DNA of 24,623 nucleotides from Minisyncoccota bacterium (GTDB lineage Bacteria > Patescibacteriota > Minisyncoccia > Minisyncoccales > PEYH01): NCBI GenBank assembly GCA_028713795.1, contig JAQTNP010000003.1:1-24623 (forward strand), read 5' to 3'. Made by a program: the position numbers and the translations under genes. Under the pieces are notes generated by a model, which saw only the letters and a list, made by a program, of their open reading frames with translations, made no database searches and was not told the DNA's origin. The stretch's first letter is position 1; every line of letters starts with the position of its first letter. Of the stretch, positions 14,226 through 22,414 are shown one piece after another.

Positions 14226-15641
14226 TTACAGTCCAAGTCCTAAAAGGTAAATAATGAGATAGGAAAATATCACAAAAAGTACTGAGAATATTGGAACAAA
14301 TATAATCTTTCTCCAATCAGACATTCTCAATCCTCCGACTCTATATCCTTTTTTCCTTAAAGAATAGAATAATTCTTTGTCTTCAGTCTTTATCGTTTTT
14401 GTTCTGGCAAAAATAGTGGCAATTATCAATCCTAATAAAGTTAGACAGTTGAATAAACCCAATATCATGAATTTCCAGAAACCATTTAATCTTCTTGCTT
14501 CTTTAAAGCAAATTAATCCAGCTATTAGGCCGATTAAGGCAGAAAGAATTATAAATATTATGATAAACACAATAACCGGATGGAAATGGATGAATGAAGC
14601 ATAATTTACTCTGGCTGGAGCCCCCTGATTAATCCATAAATCATCCGAAAGCAGCTTTGATGGAGAATTAATGGTAATCTTTGTATATTTCAAGGGATTA
14701 ACAGAATCTTGATTGCTGTAAAATATCTCTGGGGTCTTGTTGCTGTAATTGTCAGAATAATAATTCACCTCCGTATACGGTTTTATATCCTTAAATATTT
14801 CCGGATCAAAAAAACCTTTTACAAAAACAGTTGTTGGGATAACTTTGCTTTCATATACGCTTGTCGGCATCAATGGATAATATACCTGATCAGTTGGAAA
14901 TGCTACAAATACTCCCTTATTGGCTTTTTCATAATATGGGTAACGGTAATTATATTCATAGTATTCTTGAGTGCTGGTGGCGTTGACGACAGTATTTTCT
15001 GTCAGCCAGGAAACAACAAAAGTAAAGTCCTTGCCAATATAATTGCCCAATACCGGTATTGATCCTTCGGCTACATTAAGGCTTTTGTTCTTTAAATAAT
15101 CGTACAATCCAAGGCTTGTTTTGGCAGTGATAATTTCAGTGGTGATCCCGTCTTTCTCAAGATGTTCATGTACAACAACATCTTGTTTAACCATACTGCC
15201 TAATGAGTCAGCGCCCAATTCGGGAATTGCATTTATGGAGGCGGTTTGATAATAATGCCTTTCAGGAAAGAATATCGGATATCCTTGAGTAATCCCCAAT
15301 GCTAATCTTATATCTCTAAGATTGCTCTCTGCTGATGAGAAAATATCGCTGCCATACCACTCAGGAAATTGATCTACTACATCTATTACGACTTTATCCG
15401 GATTGGCAGGAACGGGAAAAAGCCATACTCCGCTCCCAGTATCTTCTTTTAAGCCAACGCTGATTATCATTTTTTGTATTCCTTCTTCAAAATTAATAAA
15501 TGCTAATTGGCTTTCTTCATCCCTATATCTCCAATTATCATAGTCGGGCCAAATTACCATTCCGTCTGCTGATACGAATAAGGGAGCTATGAAGGAAATT
15601 ATTGAAACAAATATTAAAGTTTTTAAAAATATTTTTTTCAT
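14226..15641 (-). CDS. DUF2330-like secreted protein with C-terminal TM helices
   Basis: 471 aa. Signal peptide (about 5-24), then the region DGMVIWPDYDNWRYRDEESQ followed by a core with GVWLFPVPANPDKV, as in DUF2330-type proteins, whose function is unknown. A large external domain (about 25-350) is Tyr-rich (YYEYNYRYPYYEK). Near 350-405 there are two TM helices separated by a short loop, and a last TM helix lies at about 445-470, so the external part is tied to the membrane. It follows the FKBP gene by 8 bases and precedes the GerMN gene by 1 base, so these genes are very probably co-transcribed. No catalytic motif is evident. Confidence 0.75.
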   Translation of the reverse strand: MKKIFLKTLIFVSIISFIAPLFVSADGMVIWPDYDNWRYRDEESQLAFINFEEGIQKMIISVGLKEDTGSGVWLFPVPANPDKVVIDVVDQFPEWYGSDIFSSAESNLRDIRLALGITQGYPIFFPERHYYQTASINAIPELGADSLGSMVKQDVVVHEHLEKDGITTEIITAKTSLGLYDYLKNKSLNVAEGSIPVLGNYIGKDFTFVVSWLTENTVVNATSTQEYYEYNYRYPYYEKANKGVFVAFPTDQVYYPLMPTSVYESKVIPTTVFVKGFFDPEIFKDIKPYTEVNYYSDNYSNKTPEIFYSNQDSVNPLKYTKITINSPSKLLSDDLWINQGAPARVNYASFIHFHPVIVFIIIFIILSALIGLIAGLICFKEARRLNGFWKFMILGLFNCLTLLGLIIATIFARTKTIKTEDKELFYSLRKKGYRVGGLRMSDWRKIIFVPIFSVLFVIFSYLIIYLLGLGL

Positions 15642-15649
15642 ATTTTTGT

Positions 15650-16123
15650 TTAATTTATTTTTAATAATTCAACTTCAAAAATTAAAACTGAATTGGCTGG
15701 AATAGATGCTATTGCTCTATCTCCGTATCCATATTCGGGCTGAATAATCAGCTTTCTCTTTTCTCCGGCTTTCATTCCTAAAACTCCCTCATCCCAGCCC
15801 CTGATAACTTTTCCAGCTCCTAATTGGAATGAAAACGGCTCTCCCCTATCTAAGCTGGAGTCAAATTTTGTTCCGTTTTCTAAAGTTCAAGTATAGTGTA
15901 CTGTGGCCATATCGCCGTTTTTTATCTCCTGACCACTACCCTCTTTCAAAACATTAATATCTAATGATTTTTGTATTTCATCTATCATATTATTTATTGA
16001 ATCTCCTTGTATATCCTGCCAGCCGTTTGGATTCATTTCCCTGTCATTGGCAAAAATGAATATTATAATCCCTATCACAAAACCGACAGAGATAAGTAGA
16101 AGAATATACCAGTTCTTTTTCAT
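15650..16123 (-). pseudogene. FKBP-type peptidyl-prolyl isomerase interrupted by UGA
   Basis: 158 codons including the stop. An N-terminal TM anchor (about residues 4-25) places the isomerase domain outside the cytoplasm. The FKBP domain starts near residue 57 (DINVLKEGSGQEIKNGDMATVHYT), then a TGA occupies codon 79, exactly where FKBPs have the glycine of VHYTG, and the same frame goes on with TLENGTKFDSSLDRGEPF, FQLGAGKVIRGWDEGVLGMK, and PEYGYGDRAIASIPANS to a TAA at 15650. The rest of the domain is intact, with Trp, Tyr and Asp pocket residues present. Without readthrough only a useless 78-aa stub is made. A single GGA-to-TGA change explains it. It leads the operon with the DUF2330-like gene. 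Confidence 0.9.
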
Positions 16124-16161
16124 AGTTTTTTTAATTATATGTTATTCTAGCAGAAAAACGT

Positions 16162-16335
16162 TTATTTTTTAAGAGCCTTTGAATATTGGAATTCTAAAGG
16201 CATTCTTTCTGATTTGTTTATAATAATCCAAACACAGGAAAAAACAAACATGGCTGTTAAAAAAACTAACAATCCTAAATATATCGCATCTTTATTCTGT
16301 TTGACTATTCTTTTGATTTCTGCTAATATTTTCAT
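16162..16335 (-). CDS. Small single-TM protein, unknown function
   Basis: 57 aa from the ATG at 16335 (an earlier in-frame start would run into rpmA). A short basic N-terminus MKILAEIKRIVKQNKDA is followed by one TM helix (about 18-40) and a polar tail. The start lies 2 bases from the rpmA start on the opposite strand, so the two genes are divergent and the rpmA promoter lies inside this gene. It precedes the FKBP gene by 38 bases and may be part of the same transcript. No Shine-Dalgarno is seen. No family was recognised. Confidence 0.6.
   Translation of the reverse strand: MKILAEIKRIVKQNKDAIYLGLLVFLTAMFVFSCVWIIINKSERMPLEFQYSKALKK
16301..16329 (+). promoter_or_regulatory. Promoter of rpmA inside the divergent gene
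   Basis: TTGACT, 17-base spacer, TAATAT preceded by TGC (extended -10). It ends 8 bases before the rpmA ATG, giving a leaderless or nearly leaderless mRNA. It is antisense to the 57-aa TM protein gene. Confidence 0.65.
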
Positions 16336-16337
16336 AT

Positions 16338-16610
16338 ATGTCAAAGACAAAAGCTTCAGGAACAACTAGTTTAGGAAGAGATTCCCGCCCCAAATATCTT
16401 GGCATTAAGGCCAGCGGAGGACAACCTGTGAAAACAGGCATGGTTATCGTTAAACAAAGAGGAACCAAAGTATTGCCGGGAAAAAATGTAAAAAGAGGGA
16501 GCGATGATACATTATATGCTATCAAAACTGGCGTAGTTAAATATTCTACAAAAAGAAAAGCTGGTTTTAATAATCAGCAAAGAGTTGTCAAAATAGCTAA
16601 TGTGGAATAA
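16338..16610 (+). CDS. rpmA: Ribosomal protein bL27
   Basis: 90 aa. bL27 sits near the peptidyl transferase centre of the large subunit, its N-terminus reaching towards the tRNA ends. The family signature is SLGRDSRPKYLGIKASGGQPV at the start, with VIVKQRGTKVLPGKNVKRGSDDTLYAIKTGVVKY following. There is no N-terminal pro-sequence of the Firmicutes type. It is not next to rplU, its usual partner; instead it is a single gene, divergent from the 57-aa TM protein and convergent with rplI, with the stop codons touching (TAA at 16608-16610, then the rplI stop at 16611). Confidence 0.97.
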   Translation: MSKTKASGTTSLGRDSRPKYLGIKASGGQPVKTGMVIVKQRGTKVLPGKNVKRGSDDTLYAIKTGVVKYSTKRKAGFNNQQRVVKIANVE

Positions 16611-17075
16611 TTATTCTTCCGCTTCGTGTTCTAGCTGTCCTGTAATGATTAACCTAACTTCTATTTCCAAGCCCTGATCTAGGGTTATTTTAATTGGGAA
16701 TTCCCCTACTTCTTTTATCGGTTCCTGTAAATGAATCTGATCTTTTCTTACCTCAAAACCGTTTTCTTTAAGTTTCTTGGAAATTTTTACCTGATTAATG
16801 CTTTCAAACAGCTGGCCTTCATCCCCCACCTTAATTAAAAATTCTATTTCCCTTCCATCCAATTCACTAGCTATCTTCTGAACTTTTTTTAAATCTTCTT
16901 CCGCCTTGTGTTCTTTATCTAATTTTTGTTTTTCCAGCCAGGCTAAAGATTCCTTATCTGCTTGTTTGGCAAGTTTTTTAGGAATCAAAAAATTCCTTCC
17001 ATATCCGTCTGGAACATCTTTAAGGTCATATTTCCTTCCTAAGTCAGAGATGTCCTGTAAAAGAATTACTTTCAT
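16611..17075 (-). CDS. rplI: Ribosomal protein bL9
   Basis: 154 aa with both domains. The N-terminal domain (MKVILLQDISDLGRKYDLKD, then GYGRNFLIPKKLAKQA) binds 23S rRNA; a long Lys/Glu-rich helix (about 45-75) connects to the C-terminal domain (GQLFESINQVKISKKLKENG, then LQEPIKEVGEFPIKITL). It follows the protease gene by 4 bases and is therefore likely co-transcribed with it, outside the usual rpsF-ssb-rpsR-rplI setting. Several CPR lineages are reported to lack bL9, so its presence is informative about lineage. The C-terminus ends in an acidic tail. Confidence 0.97.
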   Translation of the reverse strand: MKVILLQDISDLGRKYDLKDVPDGYGRNFLIPKKLAKQADKESLAWLEKQKLDKEHKAEEDLKKVQKIASELDGREIEFLIKVGDEGQLFESINQVKISKKLKENGFEVRKDQIHLQEPIKEVGEFPIKITLDQGLEIEVRLIITGQLEHEAEE

Positions 17076-17079
17076 ATTT

Positions 17080-18255
17080 TTAATATGTCTTGATCAATTC
17101 TATGGCTTTATCTAGTTGCGGATCAGAACTTGTGGCATCTTCTGGCATTTGTATTTCTATATCCGGGGTTATCCCTATTTTATTTATCTCATTGCCATTA
17201 GGAGTTAACCATTTAGCCGTAGTGACTTTCAGGAATGAATTTCCTTCAAGTTCTAGCGCTTCTTGAACCAATCCTTTGCCAAATGTCTTCTCTCCTATTA
17301 ATTGTACCTTAGTATTATTTTCTTTCAAGCTGGCTGCCAATATCTCTGCCCCAGAGGCAGTTCCTCTATTTACCAGAATAATTATTGGATAATCTTTGAA
17401 ATATGAGTTTCCTTTAGCCTTGTATTCTTTCTGGAGGCCATCGGAGTATTCTTCTATTAAAACTAATGCTCCTTTATCTAAAAACCAGCCGGCAACTTCC
17501 TGCGCTTTGTCCAGCAGTCCTCCTGGATTGTTTCTTAAATCAAGAATGATCTTCTTAGCTTCATGATTTACTATTTCATTGGCGGCATTGATAAATTGAA
17601 GGGTAAGATTATCATTGAATTGATATATTGTTAGGTGGGCAATATTTTTATCCAGCATTGCAATATCTACTGAAGGGATATTGATTACGGCTCTGGCTAT
17701 CTCAAATTCCTTAGCATCTTTCCAGCCATCTCTGAAAATAGTCAAAACTACTTTAGTGTCCTTCTTTCCTCTCATTTTGCTTACCGCCTCATCTATTGTC
17801 ATATCGCTGGTAAATTCATCTCCTATCTTTATTATCTTATCCCCTGATAATAGTCCGGCTGACTGGGCCGGTGATCCTTTTATCGGTGCAATAATAGTCA
17901 ATACCTTATCCCTTACTCCAACTTCCATTCCAAGTCCTTCAAATGCTCCTGATATGCTTTCCTGGAATACCTGGCTTTCTTGAGGATCGTAAAAAACAGT
18001 ATACGGATCTCCTAAGCTCTCTGCTATTCCTTTGGCTGCCCCATAAACCATTTGTTTGTGATCCAGTTGGCCTAGATACTTTTCTTCCAACTGATCCCAA
18101 ACATCATTGACTATTGAAAAATCTATTCCTTCAGGAATATTATTTAAAACTGTCTTTTCTTCTACATTTTCTCCGGATCTATATCCCGCAACAAAAGAAA
18201 TAATGATTAGAAAAATCATTAAAACAAAGGAAATTTTAGAAAATATTTTACTCAT
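17080..18255 (-). CDS. ctpA: S41-family C-terminal processing protease
   Basis: 391 aa. An N-terminal TM or signal anchor (about 6-24) exports the protease. The order is: helical cap (about 45-95, LGDPYTVFYDPQES), PDZ domain (about 103-190, GLGMEVGVRDKVLTIIAPI, SPAQSAGLLSGDKI), then the protease core with LDLRNNPGG (238-246), nucleophile Ser301 in NRGTASGAEI, and Lys327 and Gln331 in GEKTFGKGLVQ; the catalytic set is complete. It ends with GITPDIEI. Such enzymes trim or degrade proteins outside the cytoplasmic membrane from their C-termini. The start codon overlaps the stop of the preceding gene in an ATGA. Symbol given by family; exact orthology (ctpA, ctpB, prc) is uncertain. Confidence 0.93.
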   Translation of the reverse strand: MSKIFSKISFVLMIFLIIISFVAGYRSGENVEEKTVLNNIPEGIDFSIVNDVWDQLEEKYLGQLDHKQMVYGAAKGIAESLGDPYTVFYDPQESQVFQESISGAFEGLGMEVGVRDKVLTIIAPIKGSPAQSAGLLSGDKIIKIGDEFTSDMTIDEAVSKMRGKKDTKVVLTIFRDGWKDAKEFEIARAVINIPSVDIAMLDKNIAHLTIYQFNDNLTLQFINAANEIVNHEAKKIILDLRNNPGGLLDKAQEVAGWFLDKGALVLIEEYSDGLQKEYKAKGNSYFKDYPIIILVNRGTASGAEILAASLKENNTKVQLIGEKTFGKGLVQEALELEGNSFLKVTTAKWLTPNGNEINKIGITPDIEIQMPEDATSSDPQLDKAIELIKTY

Positions 18256-19280
18256 CGTCTTTTTAATAATTTAGCTATTTTTTCTTTTATATCCTGAATC
18301 TGGCAGGTAACAAAGATTATACATCCTATCACAGAAAATACAAGGAAAATAGATCTTAAAAGTAAACTAAATGTTATTCCTAGCTCTTGATTTAACCCTA
18401 GATGATGAAATACATATGATTGGCTTATCTCTGAAGCCCCAAGAGCTGCTGGCAGCGGCAAAAAAGAGCTTAAATTATTAGCATTATTAACTACGAATAG
18501 TTTTCCTATTGATATGGGGGCGTAGATAAAGTATATGCAAAGCCATATAAAGATTAAAAGAATTATTGACTCTATGGCAGACATCAAAAAAACAATAAAT
18601 CTTGCTTTTGTTCTTTTGCAAAAGAATTTAACAATTTGATCTTCTATTTCCCTTATCTGCTTTCCATGCATTTTAATTTTGTTTATCTTAGATAAGAATA
18701 ATTTATCTAAAATCCATAATAGCAATCCCCTATTCTTGATTATCTTTCTTGTCTTGTAATAGAAGAATAAAAAAACGAACATTCCCACCAAAAGGAATAA
18801 TAACAAGCTAAGCTGAACAGAATATGGAAGAGGAATATATATTAAGAAAAAACATATTCCTACAAGAAATGTTATCGCCATCATTAAAAATAAAATCACC
18901 TTCTCTATTATTATCGATGAAATTGCATTACTTGATGGTATATTATTTCTTTCCCTCAAGATGGCGTATCTAAACGGCTCTCCTCCGGCAAATGTAACCG
19001 GAGTCAGATAGCTAAAAGTAAAACCAACCAATTCAGCAGATAATATTGTTTTTACTTTAGGTTTCTGTTTCTGATGTTTTAAAATAATGTAATCCCTCCA
19101 AGCAGAGATGCTCACTGTTGCAAAAAAACCAAAAGATAGCAATGCAATAAATTTCCAAGAAAAGATTGAAACTAAAAAAGTAGCTATTTGATGCAAATTA
19201 GCTTGTTTTAAAGCAAAAACAAACAACCAAGCGCCAATTACTAGAAAAAATATGGAGAATATGGCTTTTTTGGATTCCAT
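18252..19280 (-). CDS. UPF0104 / LPG-synthase-TM family membrane protein
   Basis: 342 aa with about eight TM helices. The family hallmark is present at about residues 86-104, TFSYLTPVTFAGGEPFR, along with the later LPLPAALGASE segment. Members include the flippase domain of lysylphosphatidylglycerol synthase (MprF) and archaeal AglD, so a role in lipid modification or movement is possible, but the C-terminal synthase domain of MprF is missing. It lies between the papain-family protease (12-base gap) and the S41 protease (ATGA overlap), so is probably transcribed with them. It ends in TGA, another true UGA stop. Confidence 0.88.
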   Translation of the reverse strand: MESKKAIFSIFFLVIGAWLFVFALKQANLHQIATFLVSIFSWKFIALLSFGFFATVSISAWRDYIILKHQKQKPKVKTILSAELVGFTFSYLTPVTFAGGEPFRYAILRERNNIPSSNAISSIIIEKVILFLMMAITFLVGICFFLIYIPLPYSVQLSLLLFLLVGMFVFLFFYYKTRKIIKNRGLLLWILDKLFLSKINKIKMHGKQIREIEDQIVKFFCKRTKARFIVFLMSAIESIILLIFIWLCIYFIYAPISIGKLFVVNNANNLSSFLPLPAALGASEISQSYVFHHLGLNQELGITFSLLLRSIFLVFSVIGCIIFVTCQIQDIKEKIAKLLKRR

Positions 19281-19292
19281 TTTAGATTTTAC

Positions 19293-21983
19293 TCAAAAGG
19301 TTCCTGTCCATTTTGCGCAAGAAACAAAAGCACATCCATCGGATACAAAACATATAGGGAATTTACAACGAAATTCGCAATACCAACCATTATCTACTTG
19401 AGTACTCTTAATCACTTTGTTTCCTGGCATTGGTATACATTGACCACTAACGACATATTCATCATTAGCACAATATACTGTTTTTTTACCTTTAATATAC
19501 CCGCAAGAAGATTTAGATATACACGAATCTGTATAACAAGGGTGATAAGTATAATTCCAGCATTGACTATTACTCCATCCATATTCTGTGCACTTTGCCT
19601 CTTTGCAATGTCTAAGGTTCGCAGAATATAATTTGTAACTACAATTGTGATCACAGGCATTACAGTTGCCATCGCTATCAATCCAACCAGATCTTGATTT
19701 TCTATCACATTTAGCATCCGCCCCGCAATCTTTAGAACATACTGGCGGATCTTCGCAATAATCAAATTTGGGGAAATATTGGTCTCTGCAATCTGGGCAT
19801 TTCTGGATTACATTGATTTTTATTTCTCCGCTTTTACTAGTATTGCCGGAAAGGTCTTGGCATTCTATATAAGTAGAGTATGAGCCTTTTTTAGTGAATG
19901 AATATTTCAAACTAGCCCAGCAAGTATTTTTCTGACAAATAAGTTTCATAATTTCTTTAGCTGGAAGTCCTTTCATTTCACAAGCTACAGCTCCGATGTC
20001 ATCAGTTACATCAGCCAAAAAGGAAAACTCTTCTTCTACTTTGATTGCGTTTTCAAGAGAAAGAATAGAAAGCTGAAAATTAGTAATAATCGGCGGGGTA
20101 TTATCTTTGATTATAGGTTCTGTATCGTTCGTAGCTCCAATTTTTGTACAATTTAAATTCCTATCGAATGGTCCTAATTGAGAATTTGAGTCATCGCAAT
20201 CTTTTTCTAATTTACAAGATTTCGAACAGGTCGATGGTTTTTTTTCTGATATGCCCCAATTACAATAGTTATCTTTATCTTCATCAACGCATTCTATCTG
20301 AAGAGGCTGATAGTTATTAATGGTTATCGGTAAACCAATAGAAGATGCACCAAGATCTGAGTATTCATATCGTTCTGATGTAACAATTTTAACATATCCA
20401 TTCTCGCCATAGTTCTCTCCCCAACTATTTTTAAAAATCCATACCGGAGCATTATATTTTGCTTCCGTTTCCCACCCTACTAAAACCATGGCATGATTCC
20501 ATGATCCAATGCCGGCACTTAATGGTCCTTTTGTTATTAATTCTTTTTTGAGTTTCTCTTCATCGCGACTACCTATATATTCTCCGGGAGCACCAATTTT
20601 AATAACTATTTGTTTTTCTACGCCCTTACATTTATTATTACATGGCAGCTGCTCGGCCTGGTAGGGAAAGCATTTTTCCATTACAATTCCTTTATTATTA
20701 TAATATTCGAGGGGGCCACCAGAGGAACAAGAAACAAGATCCTGTTCAGATAAATCAATATCTAAGTGTTGATTATAATATAAATTAGCCACAGCTTCTA
20801 CGGCTCCAGTGGCTCCAAAGGCCCAACAACTCCCCATCGGTCCTTGATTTTTAACACTCGTCAACCAATTCTCTCCATGCCTATTTCTCCAGTCAAAAGA
20901 ACTGGGGAGGTTTGACGATGCTGACTTTGATGTGGTTTTATTATTTCCTATTTCGAAAACTCCTCCCTTGTAATACTCAAATCCTTGCATATTAGGCATT
21001 TCTTTTCCATCAATAACCCCTAATAATTTTCTTTTCTGCTCATATGACATTCTAGAAACAGAAGTTTCTCCTGCAGTCCATCCTAAATTATTCTTTCTAA
21101 TATATTCTTGGATTTTAGATAGTTTTTCAGAAGAAGACTGTTGGGCCGATTTAGCAGTAAGCACAGAATTTTTGTCCTCTGCGATAAAAATATCATTTAT
21201 CTTTATGCTTGCTCCTGATACCTCAACTTTTAATTCTTTAGGAGTTATGCCATTTAAACTGCATGCTTCTTGGCAAGATCTGTCAAAATCAGATGTTTTG
21301 GAATCATATGGCCCGATAGCTTCATATACTAGGTATTGTTTGCCATTTTTATCAATAAGTATAATTCTGGCGTACCCATCTGTTTTAGAAATTGTCCTAC
21401 TTCCAGAAACATATAGGGAGTAAATTAGTTTTGCCTGAAATTTATATACAGAACTACTTTTACTAAATGTTTTACTTATAGATACTTTATTTAGACTAGA
21501 TGTTGTGCCTCCTTTGGCCGTAATATTATTCTCTGCTGCTTTATCAGATATTGTAAATTTCTTACTTTGCCCATAAATTTTGTAATTGCTTTCTGCATCA
21601 AATATTTTTATAATAACCTCCTGATTATTAGAAAAAACATCTACTTTGGGAACTGTATATTTATATTCTCCAAGTCTGGCATCTATGCCATTGACGGGTA
21701 TTCCATAAATTTCTGAGCAAACCATTCCTGGTAATTCTGCGCATAAATATATTGTCACCTTATTGACTCCGGAAGAATTCCACCTTATATACTGGCTTGA
21801 ACCAATAGAAAGAACTTCTCCTCCGCTGGGATAAGTAACATTAATTACCGGATTGTTGGAAATACTGCCCTGAAGAATATTAAAATCTATTGTCTTTAAT
21901 CCAAATTGGGTAATTAAAATTATCTCAATAATTAATATTAAGGAAAAAACTATGGCTATAAACCAATTTTTATTCATTATCAT
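19293..21983 (-). CDS. Multidomain secreted papain-family (C1A) cysteine protease
   Basis: 896 aa. Domains in order: N-terminal TM/signal (about 7-27); Ig-like KRE9/KNH-type domain (about 48-145, TYPSGGEVLSIGSSQYIRW); a beta-rich domain (about 165-270); a propeptide-like segment (about 287-322, LGWTAGETSVSRMSYEQKRK); mature C1A domain (about 360-555) with Gln380, Cys386 (GSCWAF), His497 (NHAMVLVGW) and Asn519 (KNSWGENYGENGY), a complete catalytic set; a calcium-binding-like acidic segment (564-603, DEDKDNYCNWG and KDCDDSNSQ); an Ig-like domain (about 628-726); and a Cys-rich tail (729-889, about 22 Cys), probably disulphide-bonded. The ATG at 21977, two codons in, may be the real start: an extended -10 (TGGTAAAAT) ends 6 bases before it. 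First gene of the protease-UPF0104-ctpA-rplI run. Confidence 0.93.
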   Translation of the reverse strand: MIMNKNWFIAIVFSLILIIEIILITQFGLKTIDFNILQGSISNNPVINVTYPSGGEVLSIGSSQYIRWNSSGVNKVTIYLCAELPGMVCSEIYGIPVNGIDARLGEYKYTVPKVDVFSNNQEVIIKIFDAESNYKIYGQSKKFTISDKAAENNITAKGGTTSSLNKVSISKTFSKSSSVYKFQAKLIYSLYVSGSRTISKTDGYARIILIDKNGKQYLVYEAIGPYDSKTSDFDRSCQEACSLNGITPKELKVEVSGASIKINDIFIAEDKNSVLTAKSAQQSSSEKLSKIQEYIRKNNLGWTAGETSVSRMSYEQKRKLLGVIDGKEMPNMQGFEYYKGGVFEIGNNKTTSKSASSNLPSSFDWRNRHGENWLTSVKNQGPMGSCWAFGATGAVEAVANLYYNQHLDIDLSEQDLVSCSSGGPLEYYNNKGIVMEKCFPYQAEQLPCNNKCKGVEKQIVIKIGAPGEYIGSRDEEKLKKELITKGPLSAGIGSWNHAMVLVGWETEAKYNAPVWIFKNSWGENYGENGYVKIVTSERYEYSDLGASSIGLPITINNYQPLQIECVDEDKDNYCNWGISEKKPSTCSKSCKLEKDCDDSNSQLGPFDRNLNCTKIGATNDTEPIIKDNTPPIITNFQLSILSLENAIKVEEEFSFLADVTDDIGAVACEMKGLPAKEIMKLICQKNTCWASLKYSFTKKGSYSTYIECQDLSGNTSKSGEIKINVIQKCPDCRDQYFPKFDYCEDPPVCSKDCGADAKCDRKSRSGWIDSDGNCNACDHNCSYKLYSANLRHCKEAKCTEYGWSNSQCWNYTYHPCYTDSCISKSSCGYIKGKKTVYCANDEYVVSGQCIPMPGNKVIKSTQVDNGWYCEFRCKFPICFVSDGCAFVSCAKWTGTF

Positions 21984-21989
21984 ATTTTA
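21984..21989 (-). promoter_or_regulatory. Extended -10 box of the C1A protease gene
   Basis: Minus-strand TAAAAT preceded by TGG. No convincing -35 box. The start site would fall at the second ATG (21977), giving a leaderless mRNA. Confidence 0.4.
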
Positions 21990-22028
21990 CCAAAAAAATA
22001 GATTAAAAGCGATAATTAAACTGAAATG

Positions 22029-22065
22029 CCGCCGCGAGTCTGTTCTTATCAGAAACGCGGCGGCA
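22029..22065. repeat. Strong GC hairpin at the edge of a GC-rich island
   Basis: GCCGCCGCG and CGCGGCGGC form a perfect 9-pair stem; an inner TCTG/CAGA pair shortens the loop. It lies just downstream (minus strand) of the small basic protein gene and upstream of the C1A gene. No U-tract follows on the minus strand, so simple termination is doubtful; an RNA-stability or factor-dependent role is possible. Confidence 0.7.
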
Positions 22066-22093
22066 GTGAAACGCAGTTGGTAACCAGTTGCCG

Positions 22094-22330
22094 CTACTCG
22101 TCAGAGCCACCCGGATTGACACCGCGCCCCTCCCTACTGCCCGACGTTACCGTCGGATCCTTTTGAATCTTCTTTTCAGATTCCCTCCTGTTTGCTTTCG
22201 CGATTAGTCGCTTTGCTCGCTTCAGGTCACCGTTAGCATAAAGCTCTGAGAACCTTTCAACGGTTTCCTTTGGAGTAAGGCGATTATTCCTAGCAAAAGT
22301 CAGGAATCCAGTCATTCTCTCCAGAAGCAC
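22094..22330 (-). CDS. Small basic helical protein in a GC-rich island, unknown function
   Basis: 78 aa from a GTG at 22330, or 73 aa from the ATG at 22315, which is preceded by GGAGAG and overlaps (ATGA) the stop of a six-codon frame starting at ATG 22332. The protein is Arg/Lys/Glu-rich and mostly helical (TPKETVERFSELYANGDLKR, AKRLIAKANRRESEKKI), with a Gly/Ser-rich tail. G+C is far above the neighbours (63% over 22081-22140) and codons such as CTG, CGC and GCG are frequent, unlike adjacent AT-rich genes; this suggests transfer. A promoter and a perfect Shine-Dalgarno lie upstream, but the latter is too far from either start. No homologue recognised. Confidence 0.5.
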   Translation of the reverse strand: MLLERMTGFLTFARNNRLTPKETVERFSELYANGDLKRAKRLIAKANRRESEKKIQKDPTVTSGSREGRGVNPGGSDE

Positions 22331-22352
22331 ATTATCGCTCTTCGGCGTTTTT

Positions 22353-22364
22353 GATCACCTCCTT
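22353..22364 (-). promoter_or_regulatory. Full-length Shine-Dalgarno sequence AAGGAGGTGATC
   Basis: Twelve bases perfectly complementary to the 3' end of 16S rRNA. The next usable start codons (ATG 22332, GTG 22330) are about 20 bases downstream, beyond normal spacing. No other gene in the window has a comparable site. Confidence 0.6.
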
Positions 22365-22414
22365 GAGCCAATGGCTCCTATATTGATTCCCCAACTGCGG
22401 TACGAGCTAATTAA

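Noticed and set aside
15887..15889. UGA read as glycine throughout (genetic code 25)
   Set aside because: murG, the UPF0104 gene, the C1A protease and the right-edge partial gene all end in UGA at sensible places, and no other gene has an in-frame UGA.
22351..22366. Fragment of the 3' end of 16S rRNA on the plus strand (GATCACCTCCTT)
   Set aside because: Similarity ends outside these 12 bases; the preceding bases do not match the conserved 16S 3' region, so a Shine-Dalgarno on the minus strand is the simpler reading.
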